Positions 6,392 to 14,764 of a DNA stretch of 38,589 nt are shown here, piece by piece (position 1 is the stretch's first letter; each line of letters opens with the position of its first letter). The notes beneath the pieces were generated by a model. The model ran no database searches, was not told the DNA's origin, and saw only the letters and a program-made list of their open reading frames with translations. This stretch comes from Variovorax sp. JS1663 (GTDB taxonomy: Bacteria > Pseudomonadota > Gammaproteobacteria > Burkholderiales > Burkholderiaceae_C): NCBI RefSeq assembly GCF_002157355.1, contig NZ_LYMK01000057.1, positions 1 through 38,589 of the forward strand, given 5' to 3'. Made by a program: the position numbers and the translations under genes.

Positions 6392-7312
6392 TCAGGGGCA
6401 GTCGCCGGGATCGGCCAGCAGCGCCTGCGAGTCCTCGTCGAAGCCCGGCACCGGCTGGGCCTTGGCCAGCGCGATCCACACGCTGAACGGCAGGCGCGGC
6501 TGGGCCCGATGCACCGCCGCGCGCGCCACCACCAGGCGATCGCCCTGCGCGATCAGCACGCCGCATTCGGCCGGAATCTCGTCGGGCTCGGCGATCACGC
6601 GACCCTTGGCCTCGGTGCCCAGCACATACCAGCACTCGCCGCCGAGGTCGAGGTAGGCCGCGCGCTTGTCGGGCTTGCGAAGGTCGCTCAGCAGGTCGGC
6701 GCGGCTGACCTTGACCTCGTGCACGACGGGCTGGGCATAGGCCTCGACGCTGGTGTTGCGGATCGAGAACACGTCGGGCCGTGCGATGCACCAGCGGGGC
6801 TTGTCGCCTTCGTTCACCGCGGGCAGCCGGGCACGCAGGCCGAGGCCGCGCCAGGCGATGCGGCCGGCGCGCGTCATCTCGCGCGCCACCTGCTCGACCA
6901 GGGCCTCGTGGCGCGACAGCACGGCGCGGTTGACCACCAGGCTGCGGGCCACGTGCGCGATGCCGGCATCGCTCACGCGCAGCGTCTCGTGGCCCTGGGC
7001 CGAGCGCACCCGCTCCAGCAGGCCGGCGGCCAGCAGGTCGATCTCGATGTCGTCGCAGCAGGGCCAGCCCGCGGAGCGGTAGACATCGCGCAGGCGGCGC
7101 GCATGCAGGCGACCCAGCGCCACGGCGCCCGGCGGCGGATCGGCCACCGGCGGCGGCGCACCCGGCTCGGTCATGGGCGGGTCGGTCGGCGGGGGATCCA
7201 CCTCGGGCGGCGGGGCCGGCACCGGCGGGGGCGACGGCGGCACCGGCAGATCGGGCGCGGGCGGTGGTGGCCCGATGGGCACGCCGGCAAGGGGCGAGGC
7301 GAAGGCGGTCAT
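6392..7312 (-). CDS. MmcB-like PD-(D/E)xK nuclease-fold protein
   Basis: 306 residues (ATG 7312; an adjacent GTG at 7315 would add one). Residues ~15-65 are an extreme proline-rich stretch. Residues ~68-125 look like a winged-helix region (LHARRLRDVYRSAGWPCCDD...HETLRVSDAGIAHVARSL). The C-terminal half carries the restriction-endonuclease-like signature ARPDVFSI (Asp) ...VVHEVKVSRADLLSDL (E-V-K) followed by YLDLGGECWYVLG, close to the MmcB DNA-repair family of alphaproteobacteria (E-I-K-V-S-R-x-D). A role in DNA processing is inferred from that fold; the proline-rich N-terminus is not typical. No ribosome site is obvious. Confidence 0.65.
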   Translation of the reverse strand: MTAFASPLAGVPIGPPPPAPDLPVPPSPPPVPAPPPEVDPPPTDPPMTEPGAPPPVADPPPGAVALGRLHARRLRDVYRSAGWPCCDDIEIDLLAAGLLERVRSAQGHETLRVSDAGIAHVARSLVVNRAVLSRHEALVEQVAREMTRAGRIAWRGLGLRARLPAVNEGDKPRWCIARPDVFSIRNTSVEAYAQPVVHEVKVSRADLLSDLRKPDKRAAYLDLGGECWYVLGTEAKGRVIAEPDEIPAECGVLIAQGDRLVVARAAVHRAQPRLPFSVWIALAKAQPVPGFDEDSQALLADPGDCP

Positions 7313-7428
7313 CACGCAAGGTTAGCGAAAAGTGCGCGCCGGCGCCCATGTCCACCGGCCATTCGGCCGATGCCCCCGGCCGAAGAGCGACTTGCGACCG
7401 GCGGCGGGCAGGCGGATAGTGCAGCCCC

Positions 7429-8898
7429 ATGCAGGATCGACGCGCTGCCCGCAGGCTCGGCTTCATCCGCCGTTTCGGCCATCGGCTGGGCTGGGCACTG
7501 TCGCTGGTGCTTGCCGGCGTGCTGGCCGTGACGGTGCTCCCGGCGCGTGCGCAGGAGCGCGGCGTGGAAAAGCGCATCGCATTGGTGGTCGGCAACGCCC
7601 GCTACCCCAAGGTGCCGCTGGCCAACCCCGAGAACGACGCGCGGCTGGTCGCCGCCAACCTGCGCCAGCTGGGCTTCGAGGTCAACCTGCAACTCAACGT
7701 CAATGTGCTGGAGTTCAGGCGCGCGCTCCGTGAGTTCGCGCGGCGGGTGCAACAGAACGATGCGGCCGCGGTGCTGTACTATGCCGGCCACGGCGTGCAG
7801 ATCGACGGGCGCAACTACCTGCTGCCGGTCGACATCAACCTGCGCGACCAGGAGGAAGTCAAGGACGAGTCGGTCGACATCGAGGAGCTGTTCCTGGGCC
7901 GGATCGACAAGGCCGGCGCATACCCCCGCATCGTGATCCTCGATGCCTGCCGCGACAACCCCTTCGCCGCGAAGACGCGCAACATCCGCTCGGCCGGCGG
8001 GCTGGCGGAGATGGGTGCGCGCGGCACGCTGATCGCCTTCGCCTCAGCGCCCGGCGCGCCGGCCGAGGACGGGCCCAGCGGGCGCAACAGCGTCTACACC
8101 AAGGCGCTGGCCGAGGAGATGATGGTGCCCGGCCTCGAGGTCGAGCAGATGTTCAAGAACGTGCGGGTCAAGGTGCTGCGCGAGACGCGCGAGCGGCAGC
8201 TGCCATGGGTCAATACCTCGCTGACCTCGAACTTCAGCTTCAACCCGGGCGCGGGGCGGCCGGCGGTGGAGAAGGCCGCCGCGGCCACGCCCGCGCCGCC
8301 TGCCCTCCCCGCGCCACCCGGTCCGGCGGCTGCCGGCACGCCCGGGCGCGACGGCCGGGCGAAGGACATCGACACGCTGCTTGCGCAGGCCGAGACGCAG
8401 GCCCGGCGCGAGCGGCCGCAGGAACGCGAACGCGAGCAGCAGATCGCCGCTGCGGCGCCCTCGGCCGCGCAGCCGCCTGCGGCCGTGTCGCCCGTCCTGC
8501 CTCCGGCTGCAGCGCCCTCGCCGCCTCCGCCACCATCGACGTCGCCACCGGCATCGCGCAAGTTCCTGGAGCGCGACGAATTGCAGCAGTCGCTGGTCGG
8601 CAGGACCCACAGCCTGAAGGACGGCGGCAACACGATCCACTGGGACCTCAGAAGCAGCGGCACGGTCTACTTCCAGAGCATCAGCGCCGGCAACTTCTCG
8701 ATTCGCGGATCGGGCCGATGGGAGATCAAGGACGACGGCAGCCTCTGCGCACGCTTCAATCCCGCCCCGCCGGGACGGCTCACCGACGCACGCAGCCCCG
8801 ACAACGGCTGCTGGTACTTCTACCGCGATGGCGACAAGCTGATGCGAACCCAGACGCGGGAATCGCAGGCACGCGCCGATGTCGTGACGATCCAGTAG
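7429..8898 (+). CDS. exported caspase-like (peptidase C14) protein
   Basis: 489 residues. Residues ~20-42 are a hydrophobic signal/anchor ending in PARAQ. The caspase p20-like domain spans ~46-255: IALVVGNARY, LANPENDARLVAANL, then the catalytic His in LYYAGHGVQ (H121) and Cys in ILDACRDNPF (C174), both intact. A ~130-residue Ala/Pro/Glu-rich linker (about 258-385) with charged repeats links it to a C-terminal ~95-residue beta-rich domain (GRTHSLKDGGN to QTRES) with paired cysteines (SLCARF, NGCWYFY). The substrate is unknown. Bacterial orthocaspase homologues cleave after basic residues or act in regulated cell processes; that is family knowledge only. Confidence 0.88.
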   Translation: MQDRRAARRLGFIRRFGHRLGWALSLVLAGVLAVTVLPARAQERGVEKRIALVVGNARYPKVPLANPENDARLVAANLRQLGFEVNLQLNVNVLEFRRALREFARRVQQNDAAAVLYYAGHGVQIDGRNYLLPVDINLRDQEEVKDESVDIEELFLGRIDKAGAYPRIVILDACRDNPFAAKTRNIRSAGGLAEMGARGTLIAFASAPGAPAEDGPSGRNSVYTKALAEEMMVPGLEVEQMFKNVRVKVLRETRERQLPWVNTSLTSNFSFNPGAGRPAVEKAAAATPAPPALPAPPGPAAAGTPGRDGRAKDIDTLLAQAETQARRERPQEREREQQIAAAAPSAAQPPAAVSPVLPPAAAPSPPPPPSTSPPASRKFLERDELQQSLVGRTHSLKDGGNTIHWDLRSSGTVYFQSISAGNFSIRGSGRWEIKDDGSLCARFNPAPPGRLTDARSPDNGCWYFYRDGDKLMRTQTRESQARADVVTIQ

Positions 8899-8908
8899 CC
8901 GCGGCGCC

Positions 8909-9808
8909 TCAAAGAGGCCCCTGCCCGCGGCCGGCGACCCGCATCGACGGGAAGGTCCATCCCTGGTTCATGCCCGCCGCGGCCACCAGGATGGCCGCGG
9001 CGCCGACCAGTTGCAAAAGCTGCAGCCGATGCCCGAAGGCCAGCGCGTCGACCGCGAATGCCACCACCGGGTAGATGAAGGACAGCGCGCCGGTCAGGTG
9101 CGTCGGCAGCCGCTGGATCGCGCCGTAGAGCAGGATGTACATGAGCCCGGTGTAGACCACGCCGAGCGCCACCAGCGCGCCCCAGGCGTGCGCGCCGCTC
9201 GGCGGCGCCGTCAGGTTGGCGAAGGGCGCGACCATCAGGATGCCCACGCATACGTGGACCAGCGCGACCAGGTGCGGCGACGTGCCCTGGAGCTTCTTGG
9301 TGAGCACGGCGGACAGCGCATAGCAGAAGGCCGCGCCCAGCGCCATCAGGATGCCGAGCAGGTAGTCGCTGCCGGGCAGGTGGGCACCGGGCTTGGCCTG
9401 TGCGATCAGCAGCACGCCCGCGAAGGCGATGGCCAGCCAGCCCAGCCTGGCGGCCGTGAGCCGCTCGCCGAAGAAGAGCACGCCGAAGCCGACCAGCATG
9501 AAGGGCTGGGTGTTGTAGACCGCGGTGGCGATGGAGATCGAGGCGCGCGAATAGGAGGCGAAGATCAGCAGCCAGTTCAGCACGATGGCGGCCCCGCCCA
9601 GCGCGGCCAGCAGCAGGACGCGCCAGGACATGCGCCGCAGCAGGCCCATGGCCGCGCACACCGCCAGCAGCGTGGCCGCGCCGAAGACGCAGCGCCAGAA
9701 CACCAGGTCCACGATCGGCAGGCCCGAGACCACCACCACCCAGCCGATGGTGCCGGAGATCAGCATCGCCGCACTCATCTCCAGCGTGCCGCGCGTCCTG
9801 TCGTTCAT
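8909..9808 (-). CDS. EamA/DMT-family permease
   Basis: 299-residue inner-membrane transporter with about ten hydrophobic segments arranged as two EamA halves. Landmarks: AMLISGTIGWVVVVSGLP at helix 1, FWRCVFGAATLLAVCAAMG, the segment SYSRASISIATAVYNTQPF typical of RhaT/EamA-family exporters, and LSFIYPVVAFAVDALAFGH in the second half. Substrates of this family include amino acids and metabolites leaving the cell. Start set at ATG 9808 (MNDRTRGTLE); 18 further in-frame codons upstream lack a ribosome site. It is divergent from an Lrp-type regulator 132 bases away, which suggests amino-acid-responsive control. Confidence 0.88.
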   Translation of the reverse strand: MNDRTRGTLEMSAAMLISGTIGWVVVVSGLPIVDLVFWRCVFGAATLLAVCAAMGLLRRMSWRVLLLAALGGAAIVLNWLLIFASYSRASISIATAVYNTQPFMLVGFGVLFFGERLTAARLGWLAIAFAGVLLIAQAKPGAHLPGSDYLLGILMALGAAFCYALSAVLTKKLQGTSPHLVALVHVCVGILMVAPFANLTAPPSGAHAWGALVALGVVYTGLMYILLYGAIQRLPTHLTGALSFIYPVVAFAVDALAFGHRLQLLQLVGAAAILVAAAGMNQGWTFPSMRVAGRGQGPL

Positions 9809-9856
9809 GTCATGAGCCCTCTTGTCCGATGCCCGAAGAATGCCACCCCGAGGGCC

Positions 9857-9910
9857 GGCCATCCATGGCCAGGACGAGGCGATCGGGCGGATACTCCTTC
9901 GATTCGAAGG
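9857..9910. promoter_or_regulatory. two palindromes in DMT/Lrp divergent region
   Basis: GGCCAT-CC-ATGGCC (9857-9870) and CCTTCGA-T-TCGAAGG (9896-9910) are perfect dyads in the 132-base space between the two divergent starts. The second ends 18 bases before the Lrp AAGGAA ribosome site and is a good candidate for autoregulatory binding by the Lrp-type protein. Confidence 0.45.
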
Positions 9911-9940
9911 CGGCTTGCCTCGTCATCCAAGGAAATCACC

Positions 9941-10393
9941 ATGATCGACGCCACGGACCAGCGCATCGTCGAAGCCCTGCTCCCCAATGCGCGCCTCTCG
10001 CTCAAGGACCTGGCGCAGGCGGTGGGCATGTCGCCGCCCAGCGTGTCGGAGCGGCTCAAGCGCCTGGAGGAGCGCGGCGTGGTGCGCGGCTACACGCTGG
10101 CGCTCGACCCGCAGGCCCTGGGCTACACGCTGCAGGCGATCGTGCGGATCCGCCCGATGCCCGGCAAGCTGCAGACGGTGCAGAAGCTGATCGAGGAGAC
10201 GCCGGAAATCTGCGAGTGCGACAAGGTCACGGGCGAGGACTGCTTCATCGCGCGGATGTACGTGCGCTCCATCGAGCAGCTGGACCGGGTGCTCGACCGC
10301 ATCGCCGACAAGGCCGAGACCAACACCTCCGTGGTCAAGGCGCAGGTGGTGCGCAGGCGCCCGCCGCCGCTCGGATTCGGGCCCCTGCGCTGA
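9941..10393 (+). CDS. Lrp/AsnC family transcriptional regulator
   Basis: 150 residues. HTH in residues ~4-60: DATDQRIVEALLPNARLSLKDL, then GMSPPSVSERLKRLEERGVVRGY, the standard Lrp reading head. RAM ligand-sensing domain follows (YTLQAIVRIRPMPGKLQTVQ ... ICECDKVTGEDCFIARMYV ... RVLDRIADKAETNTSVV), with the conserved C-x-x-V-T-G-x-x-D/C core. The ligand is likely an amino acid. AAGGAA sits 7 bases before the ATG. Divergent from the DMT permease, which is its probable target together with itself. The next gene (TetR) begins shortly after on the same strand. Confidence 0.93.
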   Translation: MIDATDQRIVEALLPNARLSLKDLAQAVGMSPPSVSERLKRLEERGVVRGYTLALDPQALGYTLQAIVRIRPMPGKLQTVQKLIEETPEICECDKVTGEDCFIARMYVRSIEQLDRVLDRIADKAETNTSVVKAQVVRRRPPPLGFGPLR

Positions 10394-10465
10394 GGCGCCA
10401 TGCGAGACAATGCCGTGTCACCACCGCCCGCGCGCAGCGACCCCAGAACGAGGAGCGAATCCACC

Positions 10466-11239
10466 GTGCCAGAACGATCTTCTTCCGCCGCCCGCGGCGG
10501 CCGCGGTGCCGGGCGCACGGAAACGCCCGCGCCCGCCGCGGAAGGCGGTCCGACCCGCCGGCGCCTGCGGCGCGAGCGCACGGACCTGCTGGAGACCCGC
10601 ATCCTCGATGCCGCGATCGAGGAGTTCGCCGAGCACGGCTTTGCCGGTGCGCGCATCGAGCGCGTCAGCGCCGCGGCCGGCACGGTCGACCGGATGCTGT
10701 ACTACTACTACGGCAACAAGGAGCGGCTCTACCAGGCGGTGCTGGGGAAGATCTACGAGGACATGATCAACGCGCAGAGCGAATTCGTGCTGCCCGACGA
10801 TCCTGTGGAAGGCATGCGCCAGCTGGTGCTGCACTCGTGGGAACACTATCAGTCGCATCCGAACCTGGTGCGCCTGCTGATGAACGAGAACCTGCTGCGC
10901 GGCAGGCACGTGCGCGAGTCGGTGCAGCTGGCGCGCACCACCCTGCCCCTGGTGCAGACGGTCGAGACCCTGCTCGCGAACGGCCAGGCGCAAGGCGTGT
11001 TCCGGCGCGAGCTGTCGTCCGAGCACGTGCTGATGACCATCATGTCGCTCGGCTTCTTCTACGTGTCGAACCAGTACACCTGCTCGGCCTGGCTGGGCGC
11101 GGACCTGATGGGCCGTGCGCGGCGTACGGCCTGGGGCGAGCACATCTGCGAGACGGTGCTCGCCATGCTGGCCGAGCCCATGGCGGAGGCGAAGAAGTCC
11201 AAACCCCGTCGCAAGCCGGCGGCCGCGAAGAAGAAGTGA
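10466..11239 (+). CDS. TetR/AcrR family regulator, probable controller of the Rieske operon
   Basis: 257 residues from GTG 10466, preceded by AGGAG; an ATG at 10400 would add 22 residues but lies on a GACAAT -10-like hexamer and has a poor ribosome site. HTH at about 40-85: LLETRILDAAIEEFAEHGFAG, IERVSAAAGTVDRMLYYYYGNKERLYQ, which is a clear TetR head with Y-Y-x-Y-G-N-K-E. The C-terminal domain resembles the TetR_C group of catabolic regulators. It ends in a Lys/Arg-rich tail (KKSKPRRKPAAAKKK). Its stop abuts the stop of the convergent TIM-barrel gene. A 34-bp palindrome ahead of the facing Rieske gene is the likely operator. Confidence 0.85.
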   Translation: MPERSSSAARGGRGAGRTETPAPAAEGGPTRRRLRRERTDLLETRILDAAIEEFAEHGFAGARIERVSAAAGTVDRMLYYYYGNKERLYQAVLGKIYEDMINAQSEFVLPDDPVEGMRQLVLHSWEHYQSHPNLVRLLMNENLLRGRHVRESVQLARTTLPLVQTVETLLANGQAQGVFRRELSSEHVLMTIMSLGFFYVSNQYTCSAWLGADLMGRARRTAWGEHICETVLAMLAEPMAEAKKSKPRRKPAAAKKK

Positions 11240-12304
11240 TCAGGCCGGGCCGAGGCCGGCCCAGGTCTCGCGCACGAAGCGCGCGATGGCTGCGTTCTGG
11301 CCGATCAGCGAGAAGCGCGCGTTGTGCGCGTAGTCCGGCAGGTTGATCATCTCGGTGGTGATCCAGCGCAGTGGCGAGTCCGCGTGCGCATGGTGATACG
11401 CCAGCACCTTGCGCACCACCTCCCGCGTGCAGCCCAGCGCGTCCGCATCCCAGTCCGAATGCCATTCGCCGGGCCCCGGCTCGGTGAAGGGGTACAGGAT
11501 GCCGCGGCCCGGCTCCCCGGCCCTGTACGGAAAGATCGAGTGCTCGGGCACGGCCGCCACGGCCTCGCCCGAATCGCCCGTCGACCAGCGGTTGCGCGGC
11601 CCGTTCGGCGCCACGCTGCGCACCTGCAACCATCGCACGATCCCCATCTCCAGCCATTGGTCGACGAAGTTGCCGGGCTGGAAGGGGTCGAGCACCGCGC
11701 GGCCCGCGGCCACGTCCTCGGTCAGGCCGCAGATCGCGAGCTCCTGCGCATTGCCCATCTTGAAGATGCCGTGGCTGTAGTCCAGCGTGAAGTGGAACGG
11801 GATGCCGCGGCGCATCACGGCCGCGGCCACCGGCGCGACGCGGCGCGGGTCCTCGCTCCACATGTTGGCGTGCAGCTCGAAGGCCGGCTCGACGCCGCGC
11901 GCCATGCCTTCGTCGTAGGCGCGCAGGTAGAAGTCGATGACCTCGTCGTTGCCGATGGGGCGTCCGCTGGCGTCGTGCCAGTACAGCATGATGTTGTGGG
12001 TGCGCGCGCCGACCTGGGCGGCCAGCCGCAGCTTGTCGGACAGGAGCGGCTCGTCGCGGCCGAGCGCGTAGAACCAGCTCGCGGTGTGCACCGGCAGGTT
12101 GAAGCGCTCGATGCAGCGCAGGTAGGTGTCGACCTGGCCCGGCATCGGCAGCCGGTCGAAATAGTCGAACACGCCGGCCTCGCGCACGAGGCGGAATTGC
12201 TCTTCGATCGGCGCCTCGGTCAGCGAGACCGGCGCCTCGTGCGACGAGGCCTGCGCGCCGCGGCCGTTGCAGCCGATCGGTGGAAGGGTCGTCGCTCCGC
12301 TCAT
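11240..12304 (-). CDS. xylose-isomerase-like TIM-barrel protein
   Basis: 354 residues. Features of the AP-endonuclease-2 / sugar isomerase fold: EEQFRLVREAGVFDYFDRLP at the start, AQVGARTHNIMLYW, then the probable metal ligands E (AFELHANMWSED), D and H (FTLDYSHGIFKM). Substrate unknown; proteins of this fold isomerise, epimerise or dehydrate small polar compounds. Its ATG overlaps the stop of the upstream solute-binding gene (ATGA), so the two are translationally coupled. Third gene of the operon Rieske, solute-binding protein, TIM barrel. Ends exactly beside the stop of the convergent TetR gene. Confidence 0.75.
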   Translation of the reverse strand: MSGATTLPPIGCNGRGAQASSHEAPVSLTEAPIEEQFRLVREAGVFDYFDRLPMPGQVDTYLRCIERFNLPVHTASWFYALGRDEPLLSDKLRLAAQVGARTHNIMLYWHDASGRPIGNDEVIDFYLRAYDEGMARGVEPAFELHANMWSEDPRRVAPVAAAVMRRGIPFHFTLDYSHGIFKMGNAQELAICGLTEDVAAGRAVLDPFQPGNFVDQWLEMGIVRWLQVRSVAPNGPRNRWSTGDSGEAVAAVPEHSIFPYRAGEPGRGILYPFTEPGPGEWHSDWDADALGCTREVVRKVLAYHHAHADSPLRWITTEMINLPDYAHNARFSLIGQNAAIARFVRETWAGLGPA

Positions 12305-13509
12305 GAGGGATTGCGCAGCTTGCGGATCTGCTCCTCTGCCGGCTGCAGCTTCGAGCCATCGAGGTAGGTGCCCGAGGGCATCACGCCCTTGCCGTCCTGC
12401 ACCGCGGTGCGGCCGACGAAGATGCCGAGCGTCGACTGGTTGTCCTGCGGGCGGAACACCACCGGGCCGAAGGGCGAGTTGAACTGCAGGCCCTTGAAGG
12501 CCGCGATCAGCTTTTCGGTGTCGGTCGAGCCGGCCTTCTGGATGCCGGCGGCGATGGCCTTGACCGTGGCATAGCCGACCACCGAGTTCAGGCGCGGGTA
12601 GTCGTTGTATTTCTTCTGGTAGGCCGCGAGGAAGGCCTTGTGCTCGGGCGTGTCGATGTTGGCGTAGGGGTAGCCGGTCACGATCCAGCCGTTGGGCGCA
12701 TCGCCCTTGAGCGGGTCGAGGTACTCGGGCTCGCCGGTCAGCAGGCTCACCACCTCGCGTCCCTCGAACAGACCGCGCGTCTTGCCTTCGCGCGCCAGCT
12801 TGGTCAGGTCGCTGCCGAACATCACGTTGAAGATCGCATCCGGCTTGGCATCGGCGATGGCTTGCGATACGGCACCGGCATCGATCTTGCCGAGCGGCGG
12901 CGACTGCTCGGCCACGAACTCGATGTCGGGCTGTGCCTTCTTCATGTTCTCCTTGAAGGCGGCGACGGCGGCCTGGCCGTACTCGTAGTTGGGGTAGATC
13001 AGCGCCCAGCGCTTCTTCTTGAGCTTCACCGCCTCGGCGATGACCGAGGCCGACAGCGCGTAGGTGCCGGAGCGCAGCCGGTAGGTGTAGCGGTTGCCCT
13101 GGTCCCACACCACCTTGTCGGAGAGCGGGCCGGAGGCGAGGAAGAACATCTTCTTCTGCTTCGCGAAGTCGGTCAGCGCGAGGCCCACGTGCGAGAGCGT
13201 GACGCCGGAGAGGATGTCCACGCCCTCGCGCGCGACCAGTTCCTCGGCCATCCGCACCGCATCGCCCGGATTCGCGTTGTCGTCGCGGAAGATGGTCTCG
13301 AGCTTCCTGCCGTTGACACCGCCGGCGGCATTGACTTCCTCCTGGGCCAGCAGCCAGCCCTGCTTGTAGGGCACCAGGTTCTGCGGCAGCGCCTTGTAGC
13401 TGTTGATCTCGCCGATCTTGATGGTGCCCTGGGCGGCCGCGCCGGCGGCACCGGCGATGCACAGGCTGGCCGCCAGCAGGCGGACGGAGACAGGAAGCAC
13501 GCGGTTCAT
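12301..13509 (-). CDS. branched-chain-type ABC transporter solute-binding protein
   Basis: 402 residues with a signal peptide (residues 1-26, ending AGAAAQ). Periplasmic binding fold type I: IKIGEINSYKALPQNLVPYKQG, NAAGGVNGRKLETIFRDDNANPGDAVRMAEELV, then the hinge regions; this is the LivK/HAAT group, which in Burkholderiales often binds aromatic or carboxylic compounds. No permease or ATPase genes accompany it in the window, so it must use a transporter coded elsewhere. AAAGGA precedes the ATG. Being in one operon with a Rieske oxygenase, it probably captures the substrate that the oxygenase attacks. Confidence 0.92.
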   Translation of the reverse strand: MNRVLPVSVRLLAASLCIAGAAGAAAQGTIKIGEINSYKALPQNLVPYKQGWLLAQEEVNAAGGVNGRKLETIFRDDNANPGDAVRMAEELVAREGVDILSGVTLSHVGLALTDFAKQKKMFFLASGPLSDKVVWDQGNRYTYRLRSGTYALSASVIAEAVKLKKKRWALIYPNYEYGQAAVAAFKENMKKAQPDIEFVAEQSPPLGKIDAGAVSQAIADAKPDAIFNVMFGSDLTKLAREGKTRGLFEGREVVSLLTGEPEYLDPLKGDAPNGWIVTGYPYANIDTPEHKAFLAAYQKKYNDYPRLNSVVGYATVKAIAAGIQKAGSTDTEKLIAAFKGLQFNSPFGPVVFRPQDNQSTLGIFVGRTAVQDGKGVMPSGTYLDGSKLQPAEEQIRKLRNPS

Positions 13510-13573
13510 GGCGGAGGTCCTTTCTGGCGATGGCGGGGGACGAAGCAAAAGAGGGGGGAGCCTGGGGGAGAAC

Positions 13574-14587
13574 TCATTTTTCAGCCATCTCTTCGACGAT
13601 GCGGCGCATCTTGATGGAGGAGCCGTCGAGGCCCAGGTGCACGCGCTTCCACTCTCGCGGCTTGTCCTCGTTGCGCTGGATCGCCTCGAGCATGCGCTTG
13701 TCCTCGTCGAAGGCCATGCGCAGGTTGCTGCGAAGGCGCTCGTCGATCACCGGGTCGGCCGGCGAGTTGCGCAGGCACAGCCAGTGCTGCACGCAGGTGC
13801 GCTGGTCGACCGGCGTGATGAAGTGGCAGGCGTACATCTGGATGCAGTCGTCGCGGTTGCCCTCGGGCGCGCCGGTGCCGGTGCGGGCGGAGCCGAAGTC
13901 GATCACCGCGATGCTGGGTGCGTGGTAGTGGTAGTAGTGCCAGCGGTCCACGTTGCCGCCGAAGTCCTTCAGGCCCTCGAAGATGGGGATGAGGGGCCCG
14001 TCGATCACCCAGCGCCAGGTCACGACCTTGTTGCCCTGGCGCTCGTGCTGCACGCGCGTCTCCTCGCGGCCGGCGCTGGCCAGGGTGGTCTGGTGCACGT
14101 AGACGACGTGGGTCGGATCGCACAGGTTGTCGGCCAGGCTCAGGTAGTTGGCCTGCACCGGCAGGGCGTCGCCCTCCACCACGCTGTAGGCCGGGTCGTC
14201 GTACTGCGGCAGGTGGAAGACCTGGCTGCGGTCGGCCTTCTCGGCGTCGCCCATCCACACCCACACCATGCCCATGCTCTCGGCGGTGGGATAGCTGCGC
14301 ACGCGAAAGCTCTCGGGTGGCCGCGCCATGCCGGGCGCCACCGTGCAGCGGCCGCTGCAGTCGAAGGTGAGGCCGTGGTAGCCGCACTCGATGGCATTGC
14401 CGCGCAGCCGGCCCAGCGACAGCGGCGCCAGGCGGTGCGGGCAGGCGTCCTCCAGCGCGGCGACCGTGCCGTCTTCGGCGCGGTACACGGCCAGGTCCTC
14501 CTCGAGGACGCGGCGGGTGCTGATGCCCTGGCCGATGTCGCGCGACCAGGCGAGCGGATACCAGGCGTTGTAGGCGTAGGCGGTCAT
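13574..14587 (-). CDS. Rieske non-heme iron oxygenase, VanA-like
   Basis: 337-residue oxygenase component. Rieske [2Fe-2S] ligands C49-P-H51 (DACPHRLAPLSLG) and C68-x2-H71 (IECGYHGLTFD). The catalytic mononuclear-iron motif is D-x-L-C-D-P-T-H-V-x-x-V-H (in ADNLCDPTHVVYVH). The length and arrangement match the vanillate O-demethylase / single-subunit oxygenase group, which demethylates or hydroxylates aromatic or cyclic compounds. A reductase partner (VanB-like) is not encoded nearby and must come from elsewhere. It is the first gene of the three-gene operon and starts 71 bases from a 34-bp palindrome. The substrate cannot be named. Confidence 0.92.
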   Translation of the reverse strand: MTAYAYNAWYPLAWSRDIGQGISTRRVLEEDLAVYRAEDGTVAALEDACPHRLAPLSLGRLRGNAIECGYHGLTFDCSGRCTVAPGMARPPESFRVRSYPTAESMGMVWVWMGDAEKADRSQVFHLPQYDDPAYSVVEGDALPVQANYLSLADNLCDPTHVVYVHQTTLASAGREETRVQHERQGNKVVTWRWVIDGPLIPIFEGLKDFGGNVDRWHYYHYHAPSIAVIDFGSARTGTGAPEGNRDDCIQMYACHFITPVDQRTCVQHWLCLRNSPADPVIDERLRSNLRMAFDEDKRMLEAIQRNEDKPREWKRVHLGLDGSSIKMRRIVEEMAEK

Positions 14588-14657
14588 GGGGTCTTCCTTG
14601 GTGAGCCGGTGGCTTCCTGCGGAATGGACAGCGCAGAAAGCGTGCCAGCGATTTGGT

Positions 14658-14691
14658 AAGTAACTTCTCCAAATTTGTGGAGAGATTACTT
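14658..14691 (-). promoter_or_regulatory. 34-bp operator-like palindrome ahead of Rieske operon
   Basis: Arms AAGTAACTTCTCCA (14658-14671) and TGGAGAGATTACTT (14678-14691) match as inverted copies at 12 of 14 positions around a 6-base AATTTG centre. It is strikingly AT-rich against the GC-rich surroundings. It lies 71 bases upstream of the Rieske ATG and fits the size of TetR-family operators. The TetR gene of this cluster is the best candidate binder. Confidence 0.65.
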
Positions 14692-14764
14692 AATTCCGGT
14701 GCATTCCGCCATCGGGTTTGCACCGGGAGGCGGCACGGCGCGCCATCGCCGTGCGCGGCGGGGT

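Noticed and set aside
10400..10465. ATG 10400 as start of the second TetR gene
   Set aside because: A GACAAT hexamer lies within the added segment and AGGAG precedes GTG 10466; the added residues are low complexity. Not fully excluded.
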